A DNA stretch of 64,000 nucleotides from Collinsella sp. Lineage in GTDB: Bacteria; Actinomycetota; Coriobacteriia; Coriobacteriales; Coriobacteriaceae. Shown here piece after piece: positions 1 to 8,909 of this stretch. The stretch's first letter is position 1, and each line of letters begins with the position of its first letter. Below the pieces are notes generated by a model. That model saw only the letters and a program-made list of their open reading frames with translations. It was not told where the DNA came from and ran no database searches. A program made the translations under genes and the position numbers. The stretch spans positions 62,001 to 126,000 of the forward strand of contig DXLP01000001.1 in assembly GCA_019414645.1 (NCBI GenBank), written 5' to 3'.

Positions 1-326
1 CTGGTGGAAATAATGGCGGTACCAAGGCCACCGCGGACGCGGGGCATGTCGGCAACGCCGGTGTACTTACGCAGGCCCGGCTTGGAAATGCGGCGGATGC
101 CGTTGATGACCTTAGCCTTCTTGGGACCATACTTAAGCGTGATGTGCAGAGTCTTCTGGGGAACGGTGTCCTCGACATCGTAGCCCTCGATGTAGCCCTC
201 CTCGTGCAGAACACGAGCGATCTCGACGAGCTTCTTGCTGCTCGGCATGGAGACCGTGGCCTTGTTCACAGAGTTAGCGTTACGGATGCGCGTAAGCATA
301 TCTGCGATCGGGTCTGTAAGGTTCAT
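1..326 (-). CDS. rpsH: 30S ribosomal protein S8 (partial, C-terminus off window)
   Basis: Small-subunit protein S8, a primary 16S rRNA binder in the 30S body. The visible 108 codons start [18 protein letters not shown], the typical S8 N-terminus; the family is about 132 residues, so roughly 24 C-terminal residues lie beyond the left edge. The ATG at 326 follows an AAGGAGAATC-type ribosome binding site. It is the third gene of rplE-rpsN-rpsH, the usual spc order, all on the minus strand. Confidence 0.97.
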   Translation of the reverse strand, partial: MNLTDPIADMLTRIRNANSVNKATVSMPSSKKLVEIARVLHEEGYIEGYDVEDTVPQKTLHITLKYGPKKAKVINGIRRISKPGLRKYTGVADMPRVRGGLGTAIIST

Positions 327-445
327 ACAGATTCTCCTTCGTTCTTGATGAACACGTGCTCTTGGTTCTTCGCCGCCCTTAACGGCAAAGCCTAACTAGC
401 GCGTTTTCCCTGTTCCAAACTGATGCTTGAAACGCTGGTAGTGAC

Positions 446-631
446 TTACCAGCTGGCCTTCTTAACGCCGGGAAGCTCGCCCTTGAGTGCAAGCTCACGG
501 AAGCAGACACGGCACAGGCCGAACTTGCGGTACACAGAGTGCGGACGGCCGCAGCGCTGGCAGCGCGTGTACTCACGAGTAGAGAACTTCTGCTTGCGAT
601 TGCACTTGACGATCATCGATGTCTTAGCCAC
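446..631 (-). CDS. rpsN: 30S ribosomal protein S14, zinc type
   Basis: Small-subunit protein S14 of the 30S head. At 61 residues it is the short zinc-binding form: CQRCG near residues 24-28 and CRVCF near residues 40-44 give two CxxC pairs able to bind zinc, in contrast to the roughly 100-residue zinc-free form. It lies between rplE and rpsH with gaps of about 79 and 119 bases, a normal spc-operon position. The ATG at 631 follows an AGGAGGA ribosome binding site. Confidence 0.98.
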   Translation of the reverse strand: MAKTSMIVKCNRKQKFSTREYTRCQRCGRPHSVYRKFGLCRVCFRELALKGELPGVKKASW

Positions 632-710
632 TTATATCCTCCTCACATAGAGTATTGTTCGCCCCAAGCGCCGCCCCCTTGTGGGAACGGCGCTTTTAGG
701 GCAGGTGAAC

Positions 711-1268
711 CTATTTCTTGAACGGGAAACCGAAGGCGTCCAGAAGGGCCTTGGCCTCCTCATCGGTGTTGGCGGTGGTCACGAAAGTGATGTCCATACC
801 ACGCTGGTGATCGACGGAGTCGAAGTCGATCTCGGGGAAGATGAGCTGCTCGGTGACGCCCATGGAGAAGTTACCACGGCCGTCGAAGCTCTTGGCGGAG
901 ATGCCGCGGAAGTCGCGGATACGGGGGATCGCGACGGAGGTCAGACGATCGAAGAACTCCCACATACGGTCGCCACGCAGGGTAACCTTGCAGCCGATCG
1001 GCATACCAGCGCGCAGGCGGAAGGTAGCGATGGACTTGCGGGCACGGGTGATCATCGGCTGCTGGCCGGTGATGGCGCGCAGGTCGCGCACGGCACCGTC
1101 GATGGCCTTGGAATCGGTAGCGGCCTCGCCGACACCCATGTTCACGACGATCTTCTCAAACTTGGGGATCATCATGACGTTCTCGTACTGGAACTTGTCC
1201 TGAAGCTGCTGCTTGACCTCGTTGTTGTACTTGGTCTTCAGACGCGGCACATACTTCTCTTCTGCCAT
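711..1268 (-). CDS. rplE: 50S ribosomal protein L5
   Basis: Large-subunit protein L5, which binds 5S rRNA and contacts the P-site tRNA. The 185-residue product is full length for the family and carries the conserved N-terminal stretch around [19 protein letters not shown] and the C-terminal [11 protein letters not shown] segment. The ATG at 1268 follows GAAGGAGTG. In most bacteria rplE directly follows rplX. Here rplX lies 38 kb away at 39.6 kb and ends at a terminator, so rplE heads its own transcription unit. A candidate promoter lies about 140 bases upstream. Confidence 0.98.
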   Translation of the reverse strand: MAEEKYVPRLKTKYNNEVKQQLQDKFQYENVMMIPKFEKIVVNMGVGEAATDSKAIDGAVRDLRAITGQQPMITRARKSIATFRLRAGMPIGCKVTLRGDRMWEFFDRLTSVAIPRIRDFRGISAKSFDGRGNFSMGVTEQLIFPEIDFDSVDHQRGMDITFVTTANTDEEAKALLDAFGFPFKK

Positions 1269-1405
1269 TGTTCACTCCTTCTTGGGGTTTTAAGCACGGG
1301 GCGTGGCCACGATGGGTTGTCCTCGTGCCTCCTGGCTGCATCCGCGCCGCTCATGGCATTTCGCGGTTTGGACTCGACGCAGCAGGAGCCGACAAAACAA
1401 TCGGT

Positions 1406-1434
1406 ACTATACGCGCATCGGGAGCGTATTTCCA
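1406..1434 (-). promoter_or_regulatory. Candidate promoter for rplE-rpsN-rpsH
   Basis: Read on the minus strand: TGGAAA (1429-1434), a 17-base spacer, then TATAGT (1406-1411). The -10 is close to consensus; the -35 matches TTGACA at four of six positions. It would give a leader of about 130 bases before the rplE ATG. A promoter is needed here because the upstream ribosomal block terminates at rplX 38 kb away. This is a motif-based inference. Confidence 0.55.
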
Positions 1435-1495
1435 GAAAAACCTCGTCTGCCTGCACAACTCCACAACTCCCCCGCACAAATTGATCCCAAAAAGC

Positions 1496-1562
1496 AGTTG
1501 CGGTGAAATAGGGACTGTTTGGCGGCCTAACAGGCTTAAACAGTCCGTATTTCACCGCAACT
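1496..1562. repeat. 67-nt palindromic repeat, copy 1
   Basis: An inverted repeat with arms of about 24 bases (AGTTGCGGTGAAATA on the left, TATTTCACCGCAACT on the right, continuing into GGACTGTTT/AAACAGTCC) and one mismatch. It starts 17 bases downstream of the xdhC stop and fills much of the 311-base gap between xdhC and rplE. A second 67-nt copy sits at 4280-4346. It has no clear T-tract, so it looks like a REP-type element more than a standard terminator. Confidence 0.9.
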
Positions 1563-1579
1563 TATTGGTGGGGATGCGA

Positions 1580-2623
1580 TTAGCGCTTGCGGGGAACGAG
1601 TTTGGTGCGGCGCAGGTGGATCATCTCGGCGGCAATGGAGATGGCGATCTCCTCGGGGTCCTCGGCCTCGATGGCAACGCCGATCGGCAGGTGCAGTCCG
1701 TCGATCTGTTCCTGCGTAAAGCCCTCCTGCTCCAAGCGGGCCCGCACAAAGGCCGTCTTGCGGCGCGAACCCAGACAGCCCAGGTAGGCAGGCTTGGCGC
1801 GCATCGCCTGAATCACCACGTCGATGTCGGACTTGTGGCCTGCTGTGGCCACGACCACCAAGTCGCGCGGGCCGATGGGGCACAGCTCGTCCAGGTTCTT
1901 GTAGTCGACCAGACGACGGTCGTAGACGCCGGGCACCCATTCGGGCGTCAACGTGCCGGGACGATCGTCGCAAGCCACGACAGCAAAGCCCGCCGCCGTT
2001 AGTACGCGAGCCGTCGCGGCGCCCACGTGCCCGCAGCCAAAGATGTAGGTTAGGCCCTCGGGGCAGAGCGTCTCGATGTGCGCGGGAGGAATCTCGGAGG
2101 CGGCATTGGTGTAGGTGACCTTACTCCCCTCTTCCGTCAGCGAAAGCCCAGGGCAACCCACAATGGTGTGGCGCGACTCCTCGCCATGGTATTCGGCAGC
2201 GTCGCTTTCGAGCGCTCTTGCGAAAAACGGCTCAAAGTCGATGACAAAGTCGCCGATGCGTCGATACGCCAAGACGTCGGCAATCTCCTGGAACAACGGT
2301 GCCTTGGTCGCGTCCAGGTGCAGATAGCACAGGCAGATAGCTCCGCCGCAGATCATGCCGGTATCGGAGTTCTCGCCGCCCATGGTGTAGCGGACCAGGC
2401 GCGACTGCCCCGCGGCCAGCAGTTCGAGGGCCTCGCCCAGCGCAAAGAGCTCGATTTTGCCGCCGCCGATAGTGCCCGCTTGGCTTCCGTCGGCAAAGAC
2501 GGCCATCCAGGCGCCCACGCCGCGCGGCGACGACCCCGCCGTACCGGCCACGACCACGAGCTCGCACGTCTTACCAGCCTTCAGAGCGCCAAGCGCGGCA
2601 TTCACCACATCGAGCTTTTCCAT
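1580..2623 (-). CDS. xdhC: XdhC/CoxI-family molybdenum cofactor maturation protein
   Basis: Likely chaperone that loads or sulfurates/selenates the molybdopterin cofactor of the xanthine dehydrogenase. The 347-residue protein has an N-terminal XdhC/CoxI domain with TIGGGKIE near residues 51-58 and TGMICGG near 88-94, and a C-terminal Rossmann domain with GCGHVG at 196-201 and CLGSRRK further on. It begins 9 bases after yqeB ends, so the two are co-transcribed. The neighbours yqeB and yqeC belong to the selenium-dependent molybdenum hydroxylase system, which fits a role in maturing the Se-dependent XDH at 22.4-25.2 kb. The gene name is by family. Confidence 0.88.
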   Translation of the reverse strand: MEKLDVVNAALGALKAGKTCELVVVAGTAGSSPRGVGAWMAVFADGSQAGTIGGGKIELFALGEALELLAAGQSRLVRYTMGGENSDTGMICGGAICLCYLHLDATKAPLFQEIADVLAYRRIGDFVIDFEPFFARALESDAAEYHGEESRHTIVGCPGLSLTEEGSKVTYTNAASEIPPAHIETLCPEGLTYIFGCGHVGAATARVLTAAGFAVVACDDRPGTLTPEWVPGVYDRRLVDYKNLDELCPIGPRDLVVVATAGHKSDIDVVIQAMRAKPAYLGCLGSRRKTAFVRARLEQEGFTQEQIDGLHLPIGVAIEAEDPEEIAISIAAEMIHLRRTKLVPRKR

Positions 2624-2632
2624 CGTCGCTTC

Positions 2633-3427
2633 CTATCCTCTAAAAACGTCGGTGAGCATGGCGAGCGCCTCGAGTACGCCGCCGCCGACCGATGTCGCCT
2701 TGTCCGAAATATAGTTGATGTAGCTGGCGTCGCCGCGCGGATCGACATCGGCGCATTTAAAGCCTTCAGTCACCTGCACGCCGTTTGCCAAAAGCCCGCG
2801 CAGACAGCCATCGATCTGCGTGCACATGGGCGTATCGCCCGCATAGCCAATCACGTCTCCGGCGCTCACGATGTCGCCGATCGCGCGGTCGGACCTAAAC
2901 ACGCCGGCGGCGGGGCTGTGGATAACGCGCTCCTTGCCGTATCCGCCGATCATGCCCGGCACGCCCGTGTTGGGCTGGGGCGAACCTTGGGTAATGACAC
3001 GGCCGAGAAAATGCCCACGCATAGTCTCGACCACGGCATCGCAATCAACCGGCGCGGTAAAGCCCGGCCCTACCGCGATGACGGCAGGAGCCATGTCGCG
3101 CGTGGTGCCCAGATTGCGCTTGGCCAGAATCGCGTCTACCACGGCCGAGGGCTTAAGCTCGCCGAGCATCTGTGCCTGGGGGTCCACCACCACGGCGACA
3201 TCCCCCGCCTCGGTAATCTCAAGCGCCTCGGCCGGCGTCTGCGCCAAGCGGGCGCGAATGCCCTCGACCTCGACCTCGCCCAAGCGAATGGCCTCGCAAA
3301 AACTGATCGTGCGACGGATGCACGTGGGGACCGCGATATCGGCCATGACGACCGACACGCCGGCGCGCACCAGACGAGCAGCCACGCCCGTGGCGATATC
3401 GCCTGCGCCGCGAACATAAACGAGCAT
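2633..3427 (-). CDS. yqeB: YqeB, selenium-dependent molybdenum hydroxylase system protein
   Basis: Member of the EF2563/YqeB family, whose genes track with selenium-dependent molybdenum hydroxylases; the biochemical role is not settled. The 264-residue protein opens with a dinucleotide-binding-like GAGDIATGVAARL segment (residues 8-20) and has the family's central GPGFTAPVDCDAVVETMRG region. It sits directly upstream of xdhC on the minus strand and is divergent from yqeC, whose start is about 100 bases away. That shared gap (3428-3528) is AT-rich and should hold both promoters. Confidence 0.9.
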   Translation of the reverse strand: MLVYVRGAGDIATGVAARLVRAGVSVVMADIAVPTCIRRTISFCEAIRLGEVEVEGIRARLAQTPAEALEITEAGDVAVVVDPQAQMLGELKPSAVVDAILAKRNLGTTRDMAPAVIAVGPGFTAPVDCDAVVETMRGHFLGRVITQGSPQPNTGVPGMIGGYGKERVIHSPAAGVFRSDRAIGDIVSAGDVIGYAGDTPMCTQIDGCLRGLLANGVQVTEGFKCADVDPRGDASYINYISDKATSVGGGVLEALAMLTDVFRG

Positions 3428-3528
3428 TCCCGGGGCACCTCCCTGTGCTACGGTTTATCAGAGCAAAAGCGGTTCTGCCGCTACGCTAATGATTATTTCT
3501 TATCGCAGCATTATACGGCGGTGAACAG

Positions 3529-4263
3529 ATGGAAACGATTAACGGGGGCCTTGCCTCCACGCTCAAGATTGAGCCGGGCATCACCGCGATCATCGGCAGC
3601 GGTGGCAAGTCGACCCTGCTAAAGACGCTCGGCCTTGAGCTTATGCGTGCCGGCGGCCGCGTGCTCCTCTGCACCACCACGCACATGTTTCCCGTCGCCG
3701 GCGTGCCGTGGGACGGGTCGAGCCGTCGCCTGGACGCCGCGCCCTGGAAGCCAGGTGCCCTACACACCCCAGGCTGTACCTGCGAGGCATGCGCGGGCCT
3801 TGTGCGGGGAAGCATCTGCCAAGCAGGTGTCTTGGACCCCCAGACGGGCAAGCTCTCCTCCCCCGCCGCGCCGCTCAACCAGCTGGCGCAGCGCTTTGAC
3901 TATGTATTGGCCGAGGCAGATGGCAGCAAGCGACTCCCGCTCAAGGCGCATGCCGCCTGGGAGCCGGTAATTCCCTCCGGCACAGCAAACGTTGTCTGGG
4001 TCGTCGGCGCCTCGGGGCTGGGCAAGCCCGTCGCCGAGGTTGTCCACCGCCCCGAGCTCTTCTGCGAGCGCTGCGGCTGCGAGCCCACCGACGCTGCCAC
4101 CCCAGAGCGCGTCGCCATGGTGCTCAATGCCGAGCTGCGAATGCTGAACCTCAACAATGCCCGCATCATGCTCAACCAAGTCGACACGCTTGCCGACCCA
4201 ACGATGGCAGATCGCTTCGAGACAGCCCTCGGCCGCCCCCTCATCGCCACCAGCCTCAAGTAG
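3529..4263 (+). CDS. yqeC: YqeC, selenium cofactor biosynthesis protein
   Basis: Putative selenium cofactor biosynthesis protein of the YqeC family (244 residues). A P-loop-like GSGGKST lies at residues 23-29 and is followed by LLCTTTHMF. In the first half, cysteine pairs (GCTCEACAG) could bind a metal. It is the only plus-strand gene of the maturation module, divergent from yqeB-xdhC and convergent with hyuA. The three-gene module xdhC-yqeB-yqeC is bracketed by two copies of a 67-nt palindrome. Family recognition is firm; the exact reaction is unknown. Confidence 0.88.
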   Translation: METINGGLASTLKIEPGITAIIGSGGKSTLLKTLGLELMRAGGRVLLCTTTHMFPVAGVPWDGSSRRLDAAPWKPGALHTPGCTCEACAGLVRGSICQAGVLDPQTGKLSSPAAPLNQLAQRFDYVLAEADGSKRLPLKAHAAWEPVIPSGTANVVWVVGASGLGKPVAEVVHRPELFCERCGCEPTDAATPERVAMVLNAELRMLNLNNARIMLNQVDTLADPTMADRFETALGRPLIATSLK

Positions 4264-4279
4264 CCGGCCCCATCTCCTC

Positions 4280-4346
4280 AGTTGCGGTGAAATACGGACT
4301 GTTTGGCCGCCAAACGGCCGCAAACAGTCCGTATTTCACCGCAACT
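4280..4346. repeat. 67-nt palindromic repeat, copy 2
   Basis: Same length and arms as the copy at 1496-1562 (AGTTGCGGTGAAATA ... TATTTCACCGCAACT); the loop differs (GGCCGCCAAACGGCC against GGCGGCCTAACAGGC). It lies between the convergent stops of yqeC and hyuA, 26 bases past the hyuA stop, and could act as a bidirectional end-of-transcript hairpin. Confidence 0.9.
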
Positions 4347-4372
4347 GCGGAGGGGACACGGCATCTTTGCTG

Positions 4373-5740
4373 CTAGCGGGGCACGTAGCGGCCGGGTTGG
4401 GCTCCGGTGGGCTCGCCATCGCGCGCCACCAGCACGCCGTTCACAAACACGGCCTTGGCGCGGCCATGTGCCTCAAAGCCCTCGAGCGGCGTGTAGTCCA
4501 CGGCCTGATGCTGCGTCGCGGCGCTGATCGTCCAACGCGCGCAAGGATCCCACACGCACACGTCGGCATCGGCACCCTCGGCAAGACAGCCCTTGCGCGG
4601 GTACATGCCAAACACGCGCGCCGGGTTCTCGCTCATCAAACGGCACAGATCCTCGGGTCCCAGCTGTCCCTCAAAGCTCGTGGCAATCGCGACGGGACGA
4701 TGCTCCACGCCGGGCCCGCCGTTGGGAATCGCGCGGAAGTCGTCGCGCCCGCGGTCCTTTTGCCCGTGCAGGTTAAAGCTGCAGTGGTCGGTCGCAATCG
4801 TATCGATCTCGCCGGCCACAAGCGCCTCACGCAGTGCCGCACGGTCACCCGCACGGCGCAGCGGCGGGCTCATCACATACTTGGCACCCGCAAAGCCGTC
4901 CTCGCCCTGCTCCAGATAGCAGGTGTCGTCGAGCATCAGATACTGAGGGCAGGTCTCGACATAAATGTTCTTCTGCCCGCGCGCCTTGGCAGCGCGAATG
5001 GCCTCGAGCCCCAGCTTGGTCGAAAGGTGTACCACGTTGACCGGAGCGTCCCCGGCCAAGTGAGCCAGATACAGCAGGCGGCTCACGGCCTCGGCCTCAC
5101 ACACGTCCGGACGGCTGAGCGCATGGCCCTCAGGCCCGTGGATACCCTGCTCAAACACGCGCTTCTGCAGCGCGTTGACCAACGTGCCGTTCTCGCAATG
5201 CACGCACAGGATACCGCCCACGCGCTTGAGCTCCTCCAGCACCTCGAGTGTCTCGGCATCGTCCAAGCGCAGGTGGTCATAGGCAAAGTAGGTCTTAAAC
5301 GACGATACGCCCGCCTCGCGCATAGCCGAAAGATCGGCGCGGTTGCGCTCATTCCACTCGGCGAGTGCCATATGAAAGGCGTAGTTGGCCGTGCAGGTTC
5401 CGTCGGCACGGCGATGCCACTCGGCAAGGGCGTCGGGCATGGTCACGCCGCGATCGGCCGTCGCGTAGTCCACGATGGTCGTCGTACCGCCGCAGGCAGC
5501 CGCACGCGTGCCGGTTTCAAAGCTATCGGCTGTCCAATCCATGCCAGTCCAGCACTGCATGTGCGTGTGGCCGTCGATAAAGCCGGGGAACACCCAACAG
5601 CCCACGGCATCCTCGACGGTATCGCCCTCGGCCGGCTCAATCGCCGCGGCAATCCGCACAATCTTGTCGCCCTCCATGGCAAGATCGGCGCGGCGAAGCC
5701 CCTGGGGCGTCACGAGCGCGCCGTTTTTGATGATGATCAT
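4373..5740 (-). CDS. hyuA: Hydantoinase/dihydropyrimidinase-type amidohydrolase
   Basis: Cyclic amidohydrolase of the hydantoinase/dihydropyrimidinase family, expected to open a hydantoin- or pyrimidine-like ring made during anaerobic purine breakdown. The 455-residue protein shows metal ligands GHTH (57-60), the lysine normally carbamylated to bridge two metals (K149 in SSFKTYFAY), HCENG further on, and the DHCSF segment with the catalytic aspartate. It starts 8 bases after the MobA-like gene ends. Which ring it opens cannot be told from sequence; allantoinase- or D-hydantoinase-like activities are the alternatives. Confidence 0.88.
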   Translation of the reverse strand: MIIIKNGALVTPQGLRRADLAMEGDKIVRIAAAIEPAEGDTVEDAVGCWVFPGFIDGHTHMQCWTGMDWTADSFETGTRAAACGGTTTIVDYATADRGVTMPDALAEWHRRADGTCTANYAFHMALAEWNERNRADLSAMREAGVSSFKTYFAYDHLRLDDAETLEVLEELKRVGGILCVHCENGTLVNALQKRVFEQGIHGPEGHALSRPDVCEAEAVSRLLYLAHLAGDAPVNVVHLSTKLGLEAIRAAKARGQKNIYVETCPQYLMLDDTCYLEQGEDGFAGAKYVMSPPLRRAGDRAALREALVAGEIDTIATDHCSFNLHGQKDRGRDDFRAIPNGGPGVEHRPVAIATSFEGQLGPEDLCRLMSENPARVFGMYPRKGCLAEGADADVCVWDPCARWTISAATQHQAVDYTPLEGFEAHGRAKAVFVNGVLVARDGEPTGAQPGRYVPR

Positions 5741-5748
5741 GTTGCTCC

Positions 5749-6363
5749 TTATTGATTAATACAGTTGGCCACGCGATCAAAATACGAGCAGGCGGCAATA
5801 TGCTCCGTTATGCGTCGCTGTCCCTTGACGGTATCGACGTCCCACAGCTCGTAGGCACGCGCCTCGACCAGCACCACGTCGGTGCGACCTTTGAGAATCG
5901 AGCCCCCGCCGTCCTTGCCCTCAAGACACATAAGTGCATCGAACAGTTCCGCCGGAAAGAGCACCGGGCTCGAAGGCTCACCGTTACACGCAAGACGCAC
6001 CGGATGTTTGCGGCCACACTCGTCAAATGCACGAACCATAGCCTCAAAAGAATCCGAACTCACGAGCGGCTGGTCGCCCGGTAAAAAGAGGCAACCTTTC
6101 CAGTTGCGTTCGACTCCCCACGAAAGGCCCGCACGGACGCTTTCGCTGCGCAGCTCGCCATCGTGCAGCACGCACGGGCAATGCTTGTCCTCGCAAATCT
6201 GGGAGACCTCGGGCCAACGCGTCGAAACCACGACGTCAAAGCCCCGGGGAACCGAATCGATGGTCCGGGCAATCAGCGGCTCGCCATAGATATCGGCGAG
6301 CATCTTGTTAGAGCCAAACCGCTTGCCCTCGCCCGAAGCCATAATCACGCAACCGAGTTTCAT
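5749..6363 (-). CDS. MobA-like molybdenum cofactor nucleotidyltransferase
   Basis: NTP transferase of the MobA/MocA group, likely adding CMP (or GMP) to molybdopterin for the xanthine dehydrogenase. The start at 6363 gives 204 residues, beginning MKLGCVIMASGEGKRFGSNK, with the nucleotide-binding motif and its lysine; LFLPGDQPLVS matches the metal-binding aspartate region. That ATG follows AGGGGAGG at good spacing; a longer frame upstream has no such site. It probably forms a small operon with hyuA. The E. coli counterparts in similar clusters are MocA (YgfJ) proteins. Confidence 0.85.
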   Translation of the reverse strand: MKLGCVIMASGEGKRFGSNKMLADIYGEPLIARTIDSVPRGFDVVVSTRWPEVSQICEDKHCPCVLHDGELRSESVRAGLSWGVERNWKGCLFLPGDQPLVSSDSFEAMVRAFDECGRKHPVRLACNGEPSSPVLFPAELFDALMCLEGKDGGGSILKGRTDVVLVEARAYELWDVDTVKGQRRITEHIAACSYFDRVANCINQ

Positions 6364-6490
6364 CTCCGCAAACCTCCCCTGGCTGCCTTGGACACCATAG
6401 CTGCTATACCCACCATACCGAGCTCGCACTCCGTCGGAACAGGCACGCACTCGTTTTCCAGCGAACGCCCCTTGGCTCCCCATAGCACAA

Positions 6491-6523
6491 AGGAGGGCAC
6501 CCCGCGACGCAGGGCACCCTCCT
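6491..6523 (-). terminator. Hairpin after carbamate kinase
   Basis: A GC-rich inverted repeat, AGGAGGGCACCC ... GGGTGCCCTCCT in minus-strand sense, lies 17 bases beyond the arcC stop, with a short T-rich tail (TTTGTG). It may terminate or stabilise the ygeW-arcC transcript. The T-tract is weak. Confidence 0.6.
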
Positions 6524-6540
6524 CAATGGTGCAGATATGC

Positions 6541-7491
6541 CTACTCAGCGTCGCCGGTAAACGTGGTACCGGTCTTGCCGGCAAGGCCATCGCGCGCCTT
6601 CTCGAGCAGCGTGATGAGCGCCGTGCGGCCCGGCTTGCTCTCGGCAAACGTCGAGGCTGCCTGGACCTTGGGCAGCATGGAGCCGCGACCAAACTCGTTG
6701 GCCTCGGACAGACGCTTTACGTCAGCCGCGGTCAGCGTGTCGAGCCACTGCTCGTGGTCGGTGCCAAAGCCAATGGCAACCTTCTCCACGGCCGTCAGGA
6801 TAATCAGGGCATCGGCATCGAGCTGCTCGGCGAGCTTCTCGGCCGCAAAGTCCTTATCGATGACGGCAGCAGCGCCCTTAAGGTGGTTGCCCTGGGCCTT
6901 GGTGACGGGAATACCGCCACCACCGCAGGAAATCACCACGTGGTTGGACTCGACGAGCGACTTAATGGTGTCGAGCTCGACGATGTTCACGGGCTTGGGC
7001 GAGGCAACCACGCGACGGAAGCCCTGCTTCTCGTCGTGGATGAACTGATAGCCGCGGTCGGCTTCCAGCTCCTTGGCCTCGGCCTCGCTCATCCACGGAC
7101 CAATCGGCTTGACCGGGTCGGCAAAGGCCGGATCGTCTGCCGCAACCTCGACCTGGGTGAGCACGGTGGCGACACCCTTGTCGATATTGCGGTCGAGCAT
7201 TTCCTCGCGCAGGGCGTTTTGCAGGTCATAGCCAATGTAGCCCTGGCTCATGGCGCCGCAAACGGACAGCGGGCAGGGAATGTACTTCTGAGGATTAGAA
7301 CGCGTGAGCTCGGCCATCGCGTTGGCGATCATGCCCACCTGGGGGCCGTTGCCATGCACGACGACGACCTCGTTGCCTTCCTCGATCAGGTCGACGATGG
7401 CCTTAGAAGTCGTCTTGACGGCCTCCATCTGCTCGGGAAGGTTGGCGCCGAGGGCGTTTCCGCCCAAGGCGACAACAATACGCTTAGCCAT
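6541..7491 (-). CDS. arcC: Carbamate kinase
   Basis: Converts carbamoyl phosphate and ADP to ammonia, CO2 and ATP. The 316-residue length is typical, with GGNALG at residues 9-14, the HGNGPQVG motif and SCGGGGIPV. It lies 14 bases after ygeW, the carbamoyltransferase-like gene, so it is the likely energy-conserving step of the purine pathway and not part of arginine deiminase fermentation: no arcA or arcB is present. The symbol is by family; in E. coli the paralogue beside this gene set is yqeA. Confidence 0.95.
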   Translation of the reverse strand: MAKRIVVALGGNALGANLPEQMEAVKTTSKAIVDLIEEGNEVVVVHGNGPQVGMIANAMAELTRSNPQKYIPCPLSVCGAMSQGYIGYDLQNALREEMLDRNIDKGVATVLTQVEVAADDPAFADPVKPIGPWMSEAEAKELEADRGYQFIHDEKQGFRRVVASPKPVNIVELDTIKSLVESNHVVISCGGGGIPVTKAQGNHLKGAAAVIDKDFAAEKLAEQLDADALIILTAVEKVAIGFGTDHEQWLDTLTAADVKRLSEANEFGRGSMLPKVQAASTFAESKPGRTALITLLEKARDGLAGKTGTTFTGDAE

Positions 7492-7505
7492 TTCTCAGCC
7501 CAGCT

Positions 7506-8708
7506 TTAGGCCTGGAACCAACGGGCGGTGTTGCGCTCGTCGAGGGCCTTGAGGGTAGCGGCGGGATCGGCAACCTTCTGCAGGAACATCATGGCTGCGA
7601 TGGCGTACGGCTTGTAGCTGGCCTCCTTGTACATGCCCACGCGGTGCATGTCGAAGACGTCGGCGTTGACCTCGCCGTGCTCGCAAGAGACACCGGAGAT
7701 GTCGGCGGGCAGCGGGTGCATAAAGATGGTGTCCTGGCCGTTGGCGGTCTTCTCCATGAGCTCGGTCGTGGAGCACCAATCCTGATGAGTGGCGTTCTGG
7801 GCGAGCAGCTCCTTCTCGAGCGCTGCGATGCCGGCGTCGTCGCCCTCGGCGTACAGGTTGGTACGCTTCTCCATGGCGGCAAACGGAGCCCAGCTCTTGG
7901 GGATCACGATGTCGGCGCCCTCGAAGGCCTCGGCCATGGTGTTGACCTGCTTAAAGGTGGTGCCGGACTCGGCGGCGTAGCCCTTAGCGCGCTCGACGAC
8001 CTCGGGCATGAGGTCGTAGCCCTCGGGGTGGGCCAGGGTGACGTCCATGCCAAAGCGGGGCAGCAGGCTGATCAGCGACTGCGGGCAGGACAGCGGCTTG
8101 CCGTAAGAGGGCGAGTAGGCCCAGGTAACGGCAACCTTCTTGCCCTTGAGGTTCTCGAGGCCGCCAAACTCGTTGATGAGGTAGAGCATGTCGGCAGAGG
8201 ACTGCGTGGGGTGGTCGGAATCGGACTGCAGGGAGATGAGCGTGGGACGGTGATCCAGAACGCCATCCTCGTAGGCCTGCTGGACAGACTCGGAGACCTC
8301 GGCCATGTAGGCGTCGCCCTTGCCGATGTACATGTCGTCGCGGATGCCGATAACGTCGGCCATGAAGGAGATCATGGTAGCGGTCTCGCGGACGGTCTCG
8401 CCGTGAGCGATCTGGGACTTCTTCTCGTCCAGGTCCTGCAGCTCAAGGCCGAGCAGGTTGGCGGCCTTAGAGAAGGAGAAGCGCGTACGGGTGGAGTTGT
8501 CGCGGAACAGAGAGACGGCCAGACCCGAGTCGAAGATCTTGGACGAAACGTTGTTCTCGCGCAGCCCGCGCAGGGCGTCGGCGACGATGTAGAGCGCCTT
8601 GAGCTCATCGGTGGTCTTGTCCCAGGTGTGCAGGAAGTCGCTGCCGTACATACCCTTAAAATCGAGGCCGTTCAGCTGCTCGACGAGCTCGGTAAACTTA
8701 GCGTCCAT
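7506..8708 (-). CDS. ygeW: YgeW-type (knotted) carbamoyltransferase
   Basis: Aspartate/ornithine carbamoyltransferase superfamily protein of the YgeW type. The carbamoyl-phosphate loop STRTR is at residues 72-76, HPTQ is present, and FMHPLPADI near the C-terminus matches the HCLP-type region. The ATG at 8708 follows AAAGGATA and gives 400 residues, close to E. coli YgeW; the longer open frame to 8900 is spacer. It is co-transcribed with carbamate kinase and downstream of ygeY. Its native substrate is unproven; in this pathway it would release carbamoyl phosphate from a ureido intermediate. Confidence 0.93.
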   Translation of the reverse strand: MDAKFTELVEQLNGLDFKGMYGSDFLHTWDKTTDELKALYIVADALRGLRENNVSSKIFDSGLAVSLFRDNSTRTRFSFSKAANLLGLELQDLDEKKSQIAHGETVRETATMISFMADVIGIRDDMYIGKGDAYMAEVSESVQQAYEDGVLDHRPTLISLQSDSDHPTQSSADMLYLINEFGGLENLKGKKVAVTWAYSPSYGKPLSCPQSLISLLPRFGMDVTLAHPEGYDLMPEVVERAKGYAAESGTTFKQVNTMAEAFEGADIVIPKSWAPFAAMEKRTNLYAEGDDAGIAALEKELLAQNATHQDWCSTTELMEKTANGQDTIFMHPLPADISGVSCEHGEVNADVFDMHRVGMYKEASYKPYAIAAMMFLQKVADPAATLKALDERNTARWFQA

Positions 8709-8862
8709 GTAAATATCCTTTCCAAAGATGAAACGATCGCAATGAGTAGATGTGCTCCGGCATGCGCGTGTGGCTAGAACATGCAGAGCGCTATGACGAG
8801 GACCCGCTACCGTTGAGGAAGCATGGGAGATAACGACCGCGGGCCCCAAGTCAACAGGGGGT

Positions 8863-8887
8863 GCCGGGGACACGAGCGGCCCCCGGC
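8863..8887. repeat. GC-rich hairpin between ygeY and ygeW
   Basis: GCCGGGG (8863-8869) pairs with CCCCGGC (8881-8887), 22 bases beyond the ygeY stop, without a T-tract. It lies in the 201-base gap between ygeY and ygeW and probably affects mRNA processing or partial termination. The rest of the gap shows nothing recognisable besides the ygeW ribosome binding site. Confidence 0.6.
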
Positions 8888-8909
8888 TCAACAAGATCAA
8901 GGAATGGGA

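Noticed and set aside
6541-8708. Arginine deiminase pathway (ornithine carbamoyltransferase plus carbamate kinase)
   Set aside because: The transferase is of the YgeW type and sits with ygeX and ygeY, and no arginine deiminase or antiporter is present.
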